From Planctomycetota bacterium (lineage in GTDB: Bacteria; Planctomycetota; Phycisphaerae; WQYP01): a stretch of 6,347 nt of DNA. Both the position numbers and the translations under genes were made by a program. Of this stretch, positions 1 through 5,184 are shown piece by piece. Under the pieces are notes generated by a model. That model was given only the letters and a program-made list of their open reading frames with translations. It did not search any database and was not told where the DNA came from. The DNA lies in the NCBI GenBank assembly GCA_021805585.1, contig JAJZEY010000417.1:1-6347 (forward strand), given 5' to 3'. The stretch's first letter is position 1, and each line of letters begins with the position of its first letter.

Positions 1-423
1 GTCATTTTCAATGGCACCGGACACAAGTATTTGGTCCGCCGACGCGGTGGCATTGTTGGTGGACGTGACCGACTTGGTGGCGTTGATGTAATGCGCGGTG
101 GTGTAACTGAACGTAATTGGATTTCCTCCGACACCATTGGCTGTGGCACCCGTGTTGTCAGTCAGCGTTGCCAAAGAGCCATTGGTGATCTTGGTACCTT
201 CCTCGCCGGAGATGTTATTCCAATTCGCCTGTGCGTAATTTCCGCTGCCGCCATTGGCAATTGTGACGCCTGCGGTTCCAGCGAAAGTTGGAAACGTGTA
301 ACCATCACCGATTTCCGAAATTTTCACACCGACGCTGTTCGCGCTGACGGTGCCCGCAAGGGAACAGAAGCCTCCAAAAAGGGCGGCTGCGGCAACCATA
401 CGACCTGAAGATTTGAGAATCAT
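1..423 (-). CDS. Secreted protein with signal peptide, N-terminal part (possible PEP-CTERM-type surface protein)
   Basis: This reading frame is open from an ATG at 423-421 to the window edge, giving 141 residues with the rest missing. A Shine-Dalgarno AGGAG (432-436) lies 8 nt upstream, which fixes the start. Residues 1-28 form a signal peptide: a K/R-containing n-region, a hydrophobic core AAAALFGGF (11-19), and a VSA cleavage site at 26-28. The mature part is rich in G, A, T, N and S and poor in Cys, as in extracellular beta-rich proteins. It includes AQANWNN at 64-70 and a predicted beta stretch ITFSYTTAHY further on. From memory, the NWNN motif after an N-terminal glycine-rich strand is common in planctomycetal and verrucomicrobial exported proteins that end in a PEP-CTERM sorting tag, but the C-terminus is outside the window, so that tag is not seen. 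The role is unknown; export across the inner membrane is well supported. It has its own promoter and a long leader. Confidence 0.78.
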   Translation of the reverse strand, partial: MILKSSGRMVAAAALFGGFCSLAGTVSANSVGVKISEIGDGYTFPTFAGTAGVTIANGGSGNYAQANWNNISGEEGTKITNGSLATLTDNTGATANGVGGNPITFSYTTAHYINATKSVTSTNNATASADQILVSGAIEND

Positions 424-670
424 AATTCTCACTCCTGAAAAGAATTGCCCCGCAACCGTCGCGGCAACGCGCCGCTCCGCCGCGGAAGGCAGGAAAAACA
501 GACCGATTTTCAATACCTGCGTAAGGGACTCGCATTAACGCCAGCCGATTTTGGTTTCCGCACAGAACAATGAGCCGACAAAAAAGAGCCGAGCAGACTA
601 ATTTTTAGATAGGCAAAACGCCTGGCACCAGAGCCTGATTTCATGCGGACGAACGCACGCTGATGGCATG

Positions 671-699
671 GTTATAGTATATAAATGCGCAAGTGTCAA
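671..699 (-). promoter_or_regulatory. Sigma-70-type promoter of the exported protein gene
   Basis: On the minus strand a perfect -35 box TTGACA (699-694) is followed by a 17-bp spacer and the -10 box TATAAC (676-671), five of six matches to consensus. The start of transcription would fall near 664, giving an untranslated leader of about 240 nt before the ATG at 423. The boxes, the spacing and the AT-rich surroundings are seen directly; activity is inferred. An overlapping TATACT (681-676) is only 12 bp from the -35 box and is less likely to be the -10 element. Confidence 0.72.
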
Positions 700-723
700 G
701 AACAAAATAATAAATTAATCAAT

Positions 724-748
724 CTTGTGCAAAGTGATTGCGCACAAG
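724..748. promoter_or_regulatory. Dyad CTTGTGC-N11-GCACAAG, candidate regulator-binding site
   Basis: Two perfect 7-bp arms (724-730 and 742-748) flank an 11-bp centre. The centre of symmetry (736) lies about 72 bp upstream of the predicted start of transcription of the exported protein gene. This is a position typical for activators that contact RNA polymerase from upstream, such as CRP/FNR-family proteins at class I sites. The arms do not match the classical TGTGA/TCACA half-sites exactly, so the regulator is unknown. Chance occurrence of an arm pair this size in AT-rich DNA is possible. Confidence 0.45.
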
Positions 749-788
749 TTGTGGGTGTTGATGCTGGACGTTTTCGATCCGCAGCCAT

Positions 789-837
789 CATCGCCATAAT
801 CTCATAATATCGTCAATATTTTTATCAAATGGCGATG
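789..837. repeat. Nested inverted repeat (9-bp outer arms, 5-bp inner arms)
   Basis: CATCGCCAT (789-797) is the exact reverse complement of ATGGCGATG (829-837). Inside the 31-nt loop, AATAT (806-810) pairs with ATATT (816-820) around CGTCA. Neither strand has a solid T-tract directly after the outer stem, so it does not look like a standard intrinsic terminator. It lies between the PabC-like stop and the exported-protein promoter. It could be an operator, an RNA structure in the 3' tail of the upstream operon, or chance. Confidence 0.5.
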
Positions 838-1003
838 TTTTATCTATCTTGGTTGACTGGTAACGTATCGAACGATAAAAATAAATCGCAAAAGTGGATT
901 TAATTATCAAACGTATTAAGGCAAAATTGAAAATAAATGTACATCGCTAAATGCTGGAAAAAAGAATCGGATATTGGCCTGCGTGCGCACAAAGCGATTA
1001 TTT

Positions 1004-1888
1004 TCAGGATGATTGTTCACTAGTCCGCAGAATGGCGCGCAACTGGCGGGTTTTTTCGCCCGGCTTTTCGGTGCCGACCGCATGACGTTCCACCCGCACA
1101 ACCGGCATAATTCCCATGATGCTGTTGGTGATAAAAATTTCCGATGCCAGCAGAACATCTTCAATACGCAGCGGCTTTTCCACGATCGTAATTCCTTCCG
1201 CTGCGGCGATTTCCAGCACCCGCTGTCGCGTAATTCCGGGAAGCACCAGTCTAAGTTCGGGCTTTTCGGGAACCCTGAGCGGGGGGGTAACGACCTCGCC
1301 GGCTTTATTCACCAGGAACACGTTGCTGATGCATCCTTCCGCGAGCCATTTTTCCGACGCGCTAAACCACAGCGCTTCGCCCGCGCCGGCTTTTTGTGCG
1401 CAGCGCAGTGCGAACATGCGGTCCATATAGCTGGTGGTTTTATGCCCGCAGAGGGGAGACATCGGATTCTGATAATAGCCACTGACCTCCACGGTCATTC
1501 CTTTTTCATACAGTGTTTCGGGATAAGGACTGAAGGGCGCTGCGGAAATCAGCACCGTTCGGGGCGGGTCGGGCTGTTGAGCGTCGGCGGCCATCATGTC
1601 TCCATGTGACACGGTGAGCCGGACACGCGCATCGGTCAGGTCATTGGCCTCCAGTAATTCGGCGATCTGGGCGGCAATGGCGGCTGAATCCAGTTCAACG
1701 GTCAGGTCCAATTCCCGGCAACTTGTGTGCAGTCGCCCCAGATGCCGTTCCAGCAGGGGCACGCCGCCCTCCGTACCGCGCATGGTTTCAAACAGACCGA
1801 TTCCATGCAGGAATCCGCTGTCAAACGGTGCGATACGGGCCTGGTCGTAAGGTACGATTTGGCCATTAATCACAACATAATCAGACAT
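1004..1888 (-). CDS. pabC: Fold-type IV PLP enzyme, probable aminodeoxychorismate lyase (PabC-like)
   Basis: This 294-residue protein has the full layout of class IV PLP enzymes (branched-chain aminotransferase, D-amino-acid transaminase and aminodeoxychorismate lyase). GFLHGIGLFETMR (25-37) is the N-terminal signature and RHLGRL (48-53) follows. K150 in GHKTTSY is the expected Schiff-base lysine, E184 in LAEGCISNVF is the residue contacting the PLP ring nitrogen, LPGITR is at 216-221, and TNSIMGIMPV (254-263) is in the C-terminal domain. Aminodeoxychorismate lyase releases pyruvate from 4-amino-4-deoxychorismate to give 4-aminobenzoate for folate synthesis in the cytoplasm. The length and the GHKTTSY and TNS-MG-PV blocks favour lyase over branched-chain aminotransferase, but specificity in this family is hard to tell from sequence alone. 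The start at 1888 has AAGGA (1895-1899) 6 nt upstream. It lies 19 nt downstream of rsmA and is the last gene of the cluster. A C7 tract on the coding strand (complement of 1281-1287) is noted. Confidence 0.85.
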   Translation of the reverse strand: MSDYVVINGQIVPYDQARIAPFDSGFLHGIGLFETMRGTEGGVPLLERHLGRLHTSCRELDLTVELDSAAIAAQIAELLEANDLTDARVRLTVSHGDMMAADAQQPDPPRTVLISAAPFSPYPETLYEKGMTVEVSGYYQNPMSPLCGHKTTSYMDRMFALRCAQKAGAGEALWFSASEKWLAEGCISNVFLVNKAGEVVTPPLRVPEKPELRLVLPGITRQRVLEIAAAEGITIVEKPLRIEDVLLASEIFITNSIMGIMPVVRVERHAVGTEKPGEKTRQLRAILRTSEQSS

Positions 1889-1907
1889 GTAGTATCCTTA
1901 TGTAATT

Positions 1908-2933
1908 TCAGTGGCAACAGGAATCGGACTCTGCCGGCGGCGTTTGGTTTTCCTGTTCGCCGGCTATTTGCCGCATGGAATCCGCCACCCCATCCATCGT
2001 CCAAAGTGCATCCGCCAGTCGGCGCAACCGATCAGGAGGAAGCGTTTCGGCGCGTACCCGCAAATCATATCCGGCATCGGTCGCGGCGGCGGAAAGGGCC
2101 GGAAACGAAAGACTTTTAAAGCCATGTCGCAGGGCATTTGCCAGATTCTGCCGCCGATGGGAAAACAGACGTGTGATGACAATCTGAAGCCAGCGAACAT
2201 GGGCCACTTTTTTCATTAAGTCGATATCCGGCGTTATCCGCACCAGTGCGGACCGGATTTTTGGTGGCGGCCAGAAGCAACCGGGGGCGATTGACCGCAG
2301 TACCTCCACACGCGCCAGCAGTTGAATCAGAACGCCGAGGCCGCCATAATCGCCGGTACCGGCTGTGGCGGCCATGCGTTGTGCCACTTCCCATTGAACC
2401 GTAAACACCATTCGTTCCAGGCGGAAGTCCGGCAGGGTACCGGTTGTGGCGATTTGGCCGGTTAAACACTGCAATACCAGCAGTTCGGCGACCAGCGGGC
2501 TGGCGACATTATAGGGCAGATTGGAAACCAGCTTGACGCCGGACCGGGGGGCAATATGTTCCTGGGCCAGTTGATTGACCGCATGGATGACAACTGGGTT
2601 TATCCGGTGCTTGCCCGCAAGCACATCGGCACATAGCCAGCGAATATTCTTTTCGGCCGACCAATAACCGGATGCGGCACGTAACAGCGGCGCATCCACA
2701 TCCACCGCCAGTACCGCGGCGGCGCGCCGGGCCAGCAGGTTTGTCAGGTTTCCCGGACCCGGTCCGACTTCCAGAATAATATCGGCAGGGCCAATATTCG
2801 CCGCATCCATAATGGCGGCCAGCACGGATTCGTCCATCATAAAATTCTGGCCGAAATGATGCTTCGGACCGCTGCCCGCGGCGTCCAGTACCGCCTGTAT
2901 CTCCTGCCTGCGCATGAAATTGACCGCCTTCAT
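1908..2933 (-). CDS. rsmA: 16S rRNA adenine-N6,N6-dimethyltransferase RsmA (KsgA)
   Basis: RsmA uses S-adenosylmethionine to dimethylate two adjacent adenosines in the 3'-terminal hairpin of 16S rRNA (A1518 and A1519 in E. coli), a late step of 30S assembly. Visible motifs are FGQNFMMD (27-34), the SAM-binding loop EVGPGPGNLT (55-64), the acidic AVDVD (76-80), CADVL (101-105), the catalytic NLPY (138-141), VQWEVAQRM (179-187), and FWPPPKIRSALVRI (220-233). The C-terminal SHRRQNLANALRHG (258-271) is also typical. At 341 residues it exceeds the usual 260-290; the extra length is an insertion around 157-173 and a polar tail after about residue 315. The first ATG lies 3 nt after the preceding gene and has a weak ribosome site. 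An internal ATG at 2915 (residue 7) has GGCGG 8 nt upstream, so the protein may begin MRRQEIQ. It is cotranscribed with its neighbours. Confidence 0.96.
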   Translation of the reverse strand: MKAVNFMRRQEIQAVLDAAGSGPKHHFGQNFMMDESVLAAIMDAANIGPADIILEVGPGPGNLTNLLARRAAAVLAVDVDAPLLRAASGYWSAEKNIRWLCADVLAGKHRINPVVIHAVNQLAQEHIAPRSGVKLVSNLPYNVASPLVAELLVLQCLTGQIATTGTLPDFRLERMVFTVQWEVAQRMAATAGTGDYGGLGVLIQLLARVEVLRSIAPGCFWPPPKIRSALVRITPDIDLMKKVAHVRWLQIVITRLFSHRRQNLANALRHGFKSLSFPALSAAATDAGYDLRVRAETLPPDRLRRLADALWTMDGVADSMRQIAGEQENQTPPAESDSCCH

Positions 2934-2936
2934 CCG

Positions 2937-3788
2937 TTAATTTGCCGCAAATTCAATCGTCAGTTCAGGGGGATCGGTGTTGCCGCGTTGACCAGTGTGG
3001 GTGCCGCGGACGGAAATTCGCGAAACAAACAGCCGCCGGTATTTTGATTTTATTTCCAGCGGGAAAGGCTTGCCGGCCAGTATGGATGAGAGCCAATTCA
3101 TAATTTGCGGCGCGGCGGATTTGGCATATCCGACACCCGCATATACCGCCAGGGTCTGGCGTAAAGACTGGGCGATCCGCGGCTGCAAGCCGGCAACCTT
3201 TTGCACAACAATGGACCTGGGTACCGGCAGCAGGCCGAGGTGCAAAGACCGAATGCCAAGGCGTGCACTTGGTTCGTTGCCGGCAACCATTGGCATCATG
3301 TGCACGCTCACGGCCAAGGTCACCACCGGATGCAGCGGCAGGCGGTTGTCCTTAATCGCGAAAACAATGGTGTTATCTTCAAAATGAATAAATGGATTGG
3401 CCAGCGAAGTGGTTGGGGAATAATGCCGCCGACCACGGCGAACATTTTCCAAAGTAACCGCCAGTAGCGAGTTTATTTCATCCTGTGTGATTCGCCAGGT
3501 AATGCGATTGAGCCGCGGATTTTGCAATTCATTGCGCAAAGCCAGAAAGGAGGCCTGTGCATGATTGGCATTGTCGCGCACCTGGCGGTGAATCGGATTC
3601 AGCGGGCGATACCAGCCAGGCGAACTGGCCGCTAGAAGCAAAAGCAGTACAAAAAGGCCGGCGAATAGTCCGCCAATTATCGCCAGATAATGGACCGGCC
3701 GGGTCGGTTTTATTTCGCGAAAAAACCGCTGGACAAACAGCACACGATGGTGGCGGGCGACTGCCGCCGGAAAGTTTGGCCTGTTCAT
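2937..3788 (-). CDS. Uncharacterised single-span membrane protein, YpmS-like features
   Basis: I chose the ATG at 3788-3786, giving 283 residues, because it overlaps the TGA of the upstream DUF192 gene as ATGA, a classic coupled junction. An in-frame ATG at 3821 would add 11 residues but has no visible ribosome site. Residues 1-32 are rich in Arg and Lys, residues 33-54 form one strongly hydrophobic span, and the remaining 230 residues are soluble. By the positive-inside rule the N-terminus is cytoplasmic and the large domain faces outward. ITWRITQDEINSLLA (96-110) and the later RSLHLGLLPVPRSIV (180-194) recall, loosely, the DUF2140/YpmS kind of membrane-anchored protein. That is a memory-based resemblance and not firm. 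The domain has no cysteine and no evident catalytic motif. It ends 3 nt before rsmA. The function is unknown; an envelope role is the most that can be inferred. Confidence 0.85.
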   Translation of the reverse strand: MNRPNFPAAVARHHRVLFVQRFFREIKPTRPVHYLAIIGGLFAGLFVLLLLLAASSPGWYRPLNPIHRQVRDNANHAQASFLALRNELQNPRLNRITWRITQDEINSLLAVTLENVRRGRRHYSPTTSLANPFIHFEDNTIVFAIKDNRLPLHPVVTLAVSVHMMPMVAGNEPSARLGIRSLHLGLLPVPRSIVVQKVAGLQPRIAQSLRQTLAVYAGVGYAKSAAPQIMNWLSSILAGKPFPLEIKSKYRRLFVSRISVRGTHTGQRGNTDPPELTIEFAAN

Positions 3789-4357
3789 GGCTGGCTCACT
3801 TCCCGGTTTGCGGCTGAGCATATCTTTTTAAGCTGTCGGATGGGCAATGATATAATCATTCCTTCATGCAGCCCACACCGATGAATGGAACCGGCTTGCA
3901 ATTCAATGGCAAAGGAAATCGGACCGCGACTGCGATATATTGCTTTGCCGTTGTCCACCGGCATCGTCAGGCAATTCGTAATTTTTCCCGATTTTCGGAT
4001 AAAAAGAATATCCAGCGGAATCAGCGTGTTTTTCATCCAGAATCTTGTGGCCTGCGGCGGCTGGAACACAAATATCATGCCCTGGTTGGCGGAAAGCCTG
4101 GGTATATTCATCAGGCCTTTTTCCTTCTGGGCACTGGTGACGGCGACCCACAAGGTGAATGCGGATTGTTTGATCCGCATTGTTACGGTGGGCAATCCGG
4201 GAAGGGGATGGGGACGGTCGCCGCCGCTGCGCATGCCAGTTGCGCAGAACCACATGGCTAAAACAACCAGCGGAACTATGGCCGCGAGTATGGCTCGATT
4301 TGGCCCGCGTTTGCCCCCCCCAAAACCGGCTGCCGTCGCTGTTTTGGAAACATTCAC
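3785..4357 (-). CDS. Membrane-anchored DUF192 family protein
   Basis: This 190-residue protein begins at GTG (4357-4355), with GGAG (4367-4370) 9 nt upstream. An in-frame TAA just above that site excludes a longer form apart from a CTG. Residues 21-38 form a hydrophobic anchor or uncleaved signal sequence. The DUF192 domain (PF02643) spans about 57-171, with GLM (81-83), GMIFVF (93-98), FWMKNTLIPLDI (106-117), YRS (141-143) and AIELQAG (150-156). The family is small, often exported or membrane-bound, and has no established biochemical function. The LAMWFC segment is not a good lipobox, so a lipoprotein is unlikely. A 19-residue basic tail follows the domain. The gene opens the four-gene minus-strand cluster and its TGA overlaps the next ATG. 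Codons 12-15 contain a run of eight G on the coding strand (complement of 4314-4321), a possible slippage site. Confidence 0.92.
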   Translation of the reverse strand: MNVSKTATAAGFGGGKRGPNRAILAAIVPLVVLAMWFCATGMRSGGDRPHPLPGLPTVTMRIKQSAFTLWVAVTSAQKEKGLMNIPRLSANQGMIFVFQPPQATRFWMKNTLIPLDILFIRKSGKITNCLTMPVDNGKAIYRSRGPISFAIELQAGSIHRCGLHEGMIISLPIRQLKKICSAANREVSQP

Positions 4358-4650
4358 CAGGCGGAACTCCGTTTAAATGCGGAATTTACCGGACCAACCG
4401 GAATTTTTTCCGCAGCGACTATTTTAATGTAAATCAGCCATGATTGGGAGTCTGGAATTTTTGGATTCCGATTCCCGTAAAAAAAATAGTGCCGCACACT
4501 GCAACCGGCCTGGAACCGCGGACAAACCTTTCACGCGACTTGAAGGCGAAGGGCGGGAGAGTTATAACCAGTCTGGCGGCTTGATATGAGGACCGGCCCA
4601 ACTGGACGGTTGACGCGACCAGAGTTTTCGGGAAAGGGTTCGGTGAGTGC
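4358..4650. other. Divergent intergenic region between the DUF192 cluster and the Minf_1886-like gene
   Basis: This 293-bp stretch serves both gene groups. Toward the plus strand it holds the promoter at 4540-4568. Toward the minus strand I see no good pair of -35 and -10 boxes; TAAAAT near 4431 on the minus strand lacks a partner. Short dyads are present: CGGAA-TTTT-TTCCG (4399-4412), and GGAAT-N6-ATTCC (4454-4469) within a wider GGGA/TCCC pair (4446-4449, 4473-4476). The latter could fold in the leader of the minus-strand cluster. An A8 run (4479-4486) lies next to it. No coding frame here is credible. Confidence 0.6.
4540..4568 (+). promoter_or_regulatory. Probable sigma-70-type promoter of the Minf_1886-like gene
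   Basis: TTGAAG (4540-4545, four of six matches) is followed by a 17-bp spacer and TATAAC (4563-4568, five of six). Transcription would begin near 4575, leaving a leader of about 75 nt. The -10 hexamer and spacer length are the same as in the promoter at 671-699, which supports it modestly. A TTGACG at 4612-4617 has no fitting -10 box downstream. Confidence 0.5.
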
Positions 4651-5067
4651 ATGAACAAACTTGAAAAGAAAACCCTGAAACAGATTGCCCGGAATACGGG
4701 AATTTACCCGCCGGAGGCTTTTGAATTTGTTCGCCACGGCCTGGCGTATGCGGTGTCGCGGATTCATGAGGCGGAAAAAAACGCCGAAGAGCCGCAACGT
4801 CACATTACCGGCCAGCAACTTTCCTGGGGATTGCGCGATTTCGCCATTCGGCGGTATGGCGTGATGGCCCGCGCTGTGCTGCGGCACTGGAATATTAATC
4901 GCACGGAAGATTTCGGGCGCATTGTGTTCGCCATGGTGGAAGATGGAATCATGCGGAAAACACCACAAGATTCCATTACCGATTTTAATCATGTGTACGA
5001 TATGAATCAGGTGTTTGAACCGCCCGAGCGGCCGATGAAACTTTCCGACGCTACTTTTCGACTTTAG
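4651..5067 (+). CDS. Small conserved protein, Minf_1886-like family
   Basis: This 138-residue protein has no signal peptide or membrane span and is probably cytoplasmic. The N-terminus is lysine-rich (KLEKKTLKQIA). Then come YPPEAFEFVRHGLAYAVSR (19-37), HITGQQLSWGLRDFAIRRYG (51-70) and TEDFGRIVFAMVEDGIMRKT (85-104), ending with an acidic DFNHVYDM segment (111-118). This arrangement matches my memory of a family named after Minf_1886 of Methylacidiphilum, found in planctomycetes and verrucomicrobia and of unknown function. The match is from memory. The alternating basic and aromatic residues in helical segments would suit a small all-helical fold that binds protein or nucleic acid, which is inference only. 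The start at 4651 has GGTGA (4642-4646) close upstream. It has a likely promoter of its own and is divergent from the DUF192 cluster. Confidence 0.88.
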   Translation: MNKLEKKTLKQIARNTGIYPPEAFEFVRHGLAYAVSRIHEAEKNAEEPQRHITGQQLSWGLRDFAIRRYGVMARAVLRHWNINRTEDFGRIVFAMVEDGIMRKTPQDSITDFNHVYDMNQVFEPPERPMKLSDATFRL

Positions 5068-5184
5068 CCATGGCCTGCGGTTGTCTGTGGCCGGGGCCGG
5101 CTGGCGTTTGCCGGCGATTCGGGCACCCGCCACCGTCCGCGGGGTGTACCGCAAACCACCGCAACCGCCCCTCGGGTACCTTCC
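5068..5184 (+). other. Short spacer between the Minf_1886-like gene and the O-antigen ligase family gene
   Basis: This GC-rich spacer of 117 bp contains GCCGGC (5096-5101) and GCCGGC (5110-5115), which can form a 6-bp stem with an 8-nt loop. No T-tract follows, so it is not a convincing intrinsic terminator. The frame stays open here in phase with the downstream gene but has no start codon before 5185. Readthrough from the upstream gene is possible. Confidence 0.45.

Larger units (their letters stand above)
424..1003. other. Gene-free regulatory region between the PabC-like gene and the exported protein gene
   Basis: No credible coding frame is present in these 580 bases. The part near 424-660 has a base composition like the genes and forms the transcribed leader of the exported protein. 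It contains three copies of AGCCGA (543-548, 573-578, 587-592) and short stem-loops such as AGGC-loop-GCCT near 611-623, but I recognise no known riboswitch. The stretch from about 670 to 960 is clearly AT-rich. It holds the promoter, a dyad at 724-748, a nested inverted repeat at 789-837 and a small dyad TATCG-AA-CGATA at 866-877. Just beyond the PabC-like stop codon I see no convincing intrinsic terminator: there is a T6 tract on the minus strand (958-963) but no stem directly before it. Confidence 0.7.

Noticed and set aside
31..408. A 125-residue plus-strand open frame
   Set aside because: It is antisense to the exported protein, whose signal peptide, ribosome site and promoter are clear. 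The product is Gly/Arg-rich with no motif.
958..1003. Possible terminator after the PabC-like gene
   Set aside because: There is a T6 tract on the minus strand but no stable stem directly before it. The 6-bp ATCGCT/AGCGAT pair is about 44 nt apart and not positioned for termination.
424..1003. CRISPR array, tRNA or small insertion element in the gene-free region
   Set aside because: There are no regularly spaced repeats, no cloverleaf signature and no terminal inverted repeats with target duplication.
1013..1609. A 198-residue plus-strand open frame
   Set aside because: It is antisense to the PabC-like gene, which has all expected catalytic motifs. The translation is low complexity and has no family features.
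4479..4500. Possible minus-strand intrinsic terminator: AGTG-loop-CACT stem followed by T8
   Set aside because: The stem is only 4 bp and no minus-strand gene lies upstream of it, so it would have nothing to terminate except antisense transcripts.
5096..5115. GCCGGC stem-loop as a terminator of the Minf_1886-like gene
   Set aside because: No T-tract follows, and GCCGGC is self-complementary and frequent in GC-rich DNA.
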